DNA of 6,722 bases, from assembly GCA_029777145.1 (NCBI GenBank), contig JAKOSS010000861.1:1-6722 (forward strand), in the 5' to 3' direction. The position numbers and the translations under genes are program-made. The DNA comes from Acidobacteriota bacterium (GTDB lineage Bacteria > Acidobacteriota > Blastocatellia > Pyrinomonadales > Pyrinomonadaceae). The notes beneath the pieces are model-generated. The model was not told where the DNA came from, did no database searches, and saw only the letters and a list, made by a program, of their open reading frames with translations. This document shows, piece after piece, positions 4,075-6,722 of the stretch; the stretch's first letter is position 1; each line of letters begins with the position of its first letter.

Positions 4075-6375
4075 CTATGGTCTGCTCTCTACTCGAATTT
4101 TCACCGACTTCGAGGTCGGGCAGTTACTTTTTTCGGCGACGCTTCCGATCGGAACCAGCGGATTCGCCTCGGGGAAGTAGGTCGCGCAGCAGTCTTTCGG
4201 GATCTCGTACGGTACGACGACAAAAGTCTCCGCGCGACGCACGACGCCGTCGAATTCGCTCGTCAGATCGACGACGTCGCCCGACTTCAGTCCGCGCGAA
4301 TCGATGTCCGATTGATTCATAAAGATCACCCGGCGCGAGCCGCGAACGCCGCGGTAACGGTCGTTCTCCTCGTAAACCGTCGTGTTGAACTGGTCGTGCG
4401 CGCGGATCGTCGTCATCAGAAGTTCGCCTTCATCAAGTACGATCTCCTCGATACGGCTGACCGCGAACTTCGCGAGACCCGAATCTGTCGGGAACAAACG
4501 CTCCCGCGGCGGGTTTGGCATATAGAATCCGCCGTCGACTCGCACGCGGACGTTGTAATTCTCGCAACCGGGGACGACCTTCGCGATGGCGTCGCGGATC
4601 AGGTCGTAGTCGCTGACGAACCGTTCCCAATCGAACGTCTGACGTGTTTTCAGGACCGCCTGCGCGAGTTTCGCGACGATCCAAACTTCCGATCTCAGTT
4701 CCGCCGACGCCGGTTCGAGGATCCCTTTTGACATCTGGACGTTGAGCATCGTGCTTTCGGTCGAAACGAACTGTTCCTTTCCGCCCGTCATGTCGATCTC
4801 GGTCCGGCCGAGACACGGCAGGATCAACGAGCGTTTGCCGGTCACGAGCGCCGTCCGGTTGAGTTTCGTTACGACCTGCGCGGTCAGTTCGCAATTGCGC
4901 AAGGCCTCGGCGGTGTAATAGGTGTCGGGCGCGGCGGACAGAAAATTGCCGCCGACCGCGAAGAAGACCTTCGCGTCACCGTCATGCATCGCGCGGATCG
5001 CGTCGACGGTGCTGAATCCGTCCCGTTTCGGGGTCTTGAAATGGAACGCCTTTTCGAGATTCTTTCGAAATACCGGCGTCATCTTTTCCCAGATGCCCAT
5101 CGTCCGGTCGCCCTGGACGTTCGAATGCCCGCGGACGGGGCAGAGGCCGGCGCCTTGTTTTCCGATCTGTCCGCGGAGCAGGTGCAGATTGACGATCTCC
5201 TGAACGGTCGCAACGGCCTGTTTGTGCTGCGTCACGCCCATCGCCCAACAAGTGACGACGCGGCCGGCTTTGAGAAATTCGCCGGCGACCGATTCAATCT
5301 GCGACAGCGACAATCCTGACGAGCGCAGGATCGTTTCCCAGTTCGCCGACTCGATCCCCGCCACGAAATCCTGAAAGCCCTCGGTTTTCGAATTGATGAA
5401 TTCGTAATCGATCAACGGTTCCGGACTATGCTTCTCACGATCGAGAATGACCTTGATAACGCCTTGAAGAAACGCAAGATCGCCGCTGATCCGGATCGGC
5501 AGGTGAATGTCGGCGAGCGGCGTCGCGCGGCCGCGAAGCACGGTCATCGGGAACTTCTTGAGATCGTCGTACTGCTCGGGATTCGGGTTCACAAAACTCA
5601 GAAACCCCGCTTCGGGCAACGGGTTGACGGCAATGATCCGCGCTCCGTTCTGTTTTGCGCGCTGCAGCGAACTCATCATCCGCGGCGCATTGGTCCCCGG
5701 ATTTTGGCCGATGATGAGGATCAGATCGGTGTCTTCGAGGTCGTCGAGCCTGATCGTCGCCTTGCCGAGGCCGATCGATTCAGCGAGCGCGACCGACGTC
5801 GATTCGTGGCACATGTTCGAGCAATCAGGCAGATTGTTCGTCCCGAAACATCGCGCGAAAAGTTGATAAAGGAACGCGGCTTCGTTCGAAGTTCGTCCCG
5901 ACGTGTAAAACACTGCCTCGTCAGGAGATGCGAGCGCGTTCAGCTGCTCGGAAACGATTGCAAATGCTTCTTCCCAACCGATCGGGTGATAGTGCGTTGC
6001 GCCTTCGTCGAGAAACATCGGCTGCGTGATCCGCCCCTGCGCGTTCAGCCAGCGGTCCGATTGCGATTCGAGTTCCTTCACCGAGTATTTTGCGAAGAAC
6101 TCCGGCCCGACGCGTTTTGTCGTCGCTTCGTCGGCGATCGCCTTGGCGCCGTTCTCGCAAAATTCGGCATGCGTCCGCTCGCCTTCGGGATCTGCCCACG
6201 CGCACGAATTGCAGTCGATCCCGCCCTTTTGGTTCAACGCCAGAAGCAGTTTCGTCCCGCGGATCGGACCGGCCTTCTTCAGCATCACCTTGGTCGCGTT
6301 GACGACCGCCGACATTCCGGCCGCGGTCTTTTTCGGCGCGCCGATCTTGAGATCTCGGATTGACTTGTCTTTCAT
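4075..6375 (-). CDS. FdhF/YdeP-family molybdopterin oxidoreductase
   Basis: A 766-residue cytoplasmic-type catalytic subunit of the DMSO-reductase superfamily, closest by pattern to the FdhF/YdeP group (E. coli YdeP has a similar length and is linked to acid resistance). It should bind Mo or W as bis-MGD. DCNSCAWADPEG near residue 54 gives Cys55 and Cys58, but Asp62 occupies the third cluster position and Cys73 (FCENG) closes the motif early. SNMCHESTS places Cys189-His190 where formate dehydrogenases carry Sec/Cys-His, so Cys189 is the likely metal ligand. IIGQNPGTNAPRM, GVTQHKQAV, KQGAGLCPVRGHSNVQGDR and RAHDQFNTTVYEENDRYRG are further cofactor-domain motifs. There is no twin-arginine signal. 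The lysine usual after the last cluster cysteine in formate dehydrogenases (CxKG) is Asn75, so formate as substrate is doubtful. fdhD lies 20 bp upstream and mobA downstream. No Shine-Dalgarno sequence is visible at the ATG. Confidence 0.92.
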   Translation of the reverse strand: MKDKSIRDLKIGAPKKTAAGMSAVVNATKVMLKKAGPIRGTKLLLALNQKGGIDCNSCAWADPEGERTHAEFCENGAKAIADEATTKRVGPEFFAKYSVKELESQSDRWLNAQGRITQPMFLDEGATHYHPIGWEEAFAIVSEQLNALASPDEAVFYTSGRTSNEAAFLYQLFARCFGTNNLPDCSNMCHESTSVALAESIGLGKATIRLDDLEDTDLILIIGQNPGTNAPRMMSSLQRAKQNGARIIAVNPLPEAGFLSFVNPNPEQYDDLKKFPMTVLRGRATPLADIHLPIRISGDLAFLQGVIKVILDREKHSPEPLIDYEFINSKTEGFQDFVAGIESANWETILRSSGLSLSQIESVAGEFLKAGRVVTCWAMGVTQHKQAVATVQEIVNLHLLRGQIGKQGAGLCPVRGHSNVQGDRTMGIWEKMTPVFRKNLEKAFHFKTPKRDGFSTVDAIRAMHDGDAKVFFAVGGNFLSAAPDTYYTAEALRNCELTAQVVTKLNRTALVTGKRSLILPCLGRTEIDMTGGKEQFVSTESTMLNVQMSKGILEPASAELRSEVWIVAKLAQAVLKTRQTFDWERFVSDYDLIRDAIAKVVPGCENYNVRVRVDGGFYMPNPPRERLFPTDSGLAKFAVSRIEEIVLDEGELLMTTIRAHDQFNTTVYEENDRYRGVRGSRRVIFMNQSDIDSRGLKSGDVVDLTSEFDGVVRRAETFVVVPYEIPKDCCATYFPEANPLVPIGSVAEKSNCPTSKSVKIRVESRP

Positions 6376-6395
6376 CGATTAGGGGCAGCGTGTTC

Positions 6396-6722
6396 TCAGG
6401 AAATGATCCGATGTTCGTTAGTGTAAACGTTGAAGCGGCCGTCGCGGACGAATCCGACGAGCGTGATTCCGAACTCTGTCGCGGCTTCGATCGCGAGGCT
6501 CGACGGCGCGCCGACCGCGCAGACGATCGGGATGCCGGCGGCGGCTGCCTTTTGGAGAAGTTCGAAAGAGGCGCGGCCGCTGAGAAACAAGGCTCGCGAG
6601 CTGAGCGGCAAACGCGATTCTAGGAAGTGCCGGCCGATCAGTTTGTCGACCGCGTTGTGCCTGCCGACGTCCTCCATCACGTCAACGCTCGCGCCGTCGG
6701 TCGAAAACAGCGCAGCGGCATG
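6396..6722 (-). CDS. fdhD: Formate dehydrogenase accessory sulfurtransferase, C-terminal part
   Basis: FdhD passes sulfur from a cysteine desulfurase to the molybdenum of bis-MGD, which formate dehydrogenase-type enzymes need for activity. The frame is open to the window edge, so only the last 108 residues are seen, starting [10 protein letters not shown]. Family motifs present are [45 protein letters not shown] and a final [12 protein letters not shown]. Internal GTG and ATG codons at 6675-6680 are not the real start, since the conserved HAAALF segment lies before them. The catalytic CxxC loop would lie outside the window and cannot be checked. The gene ends 20 bp before the oxidoreductase ATG on the same strand, a clear operon arrangement with its probable client. 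Confidence 0.94.
   Translation of the reverse strand, partial: HAAALFSTDGASVDVMEDVGRHNAVDKLIGRHFLESRLPLSSRALFLSGRASFELLQKAAAAGIPIVCAVGAPSSLAIEAATEFGITLVGFVRDGRFNVYTNEHRIIS

Noticed and set aside
5428..6363. A 311-codon open frame on the plus strand, opposite the oxidoreductase gene
   Set aside because: It is the antisense shadow of a well-conserved gene in GC-rich DNA. Its product is arginine-rich with no recognisable domain and no ribosome binding site.

Overview
The window looks like chromosomal DNA from a GC-rich Gram-negative-type bacterium. I favour the Acidobacteriota, perhaps the Blastocatellia/Pyrinomonadaceae, because tightly packed GC-rich genes alternate with intergenic arrays of 7-bp tandem repeats. 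That placement is a pattern-based inference, not the result of a search. No phage, transposase, CRISPR, tRNA or rRNA sequence is visible, and no gene-free stretch exceeds 150 bp.

Left part (1-1787). The end of a membrane protein overlaps, through ATGA, a secreted cysteine-rich protein with an SH3-like domain. Directly tail to tail with it is a minus-strand PLP-dependent threonine/serine dehydratase; one 8-bp palindrome supplies both stop codons. A 115-bp divergent region follows, holding a good -35/-10 pair placed so close to the dehydratase ATG that the transcript would be almost leaderless.

Middle (1788-4074). A full-length 6-phosphogluconate dehydrogenase (gnd) has an N-terminal cofactor pocket that reads as NAD-type rather than NADP-type. 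It converges on mobA, the molybdenum cofactor guanylyltransferase. Two families of heptamer repeats (ATTTGCG and CACTGCT) fill the gaps on both sides of mobA and run into the gene: its last four codons and stop lie in one array, and its first 14 codons in another. Upstream of mobA, inverted heptamer arrays can pair into a long hairpin, and a 22-bp direct repeat brackets the mobA start codon and ribosome binding site.

Right part (4075-6722). A minus-strand FdhF/YdeP-family molybdopterin oxidoreductase is preceded by fdhD, which runs off the window edge. Read in transcription order, fdhD, the oxidoreductase and mobA form a coherent unit: MobA completes the bis-MGD cofactor, FdhD sulfurates it, and the oxidoreductase uses it. 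No electron-transfer subunit is encoded nearby, so the enzyme's substrate and redox partner remain unknown.

The least ordinary features are the repeat arrays that form the ends of mobA, the possible deletion switch at its start, the cofactor pocket of Gnd, and the incomplete iron-sulfur motif of the oxidoreductase. Nothing here amounts to a clearly new multi-gene system.
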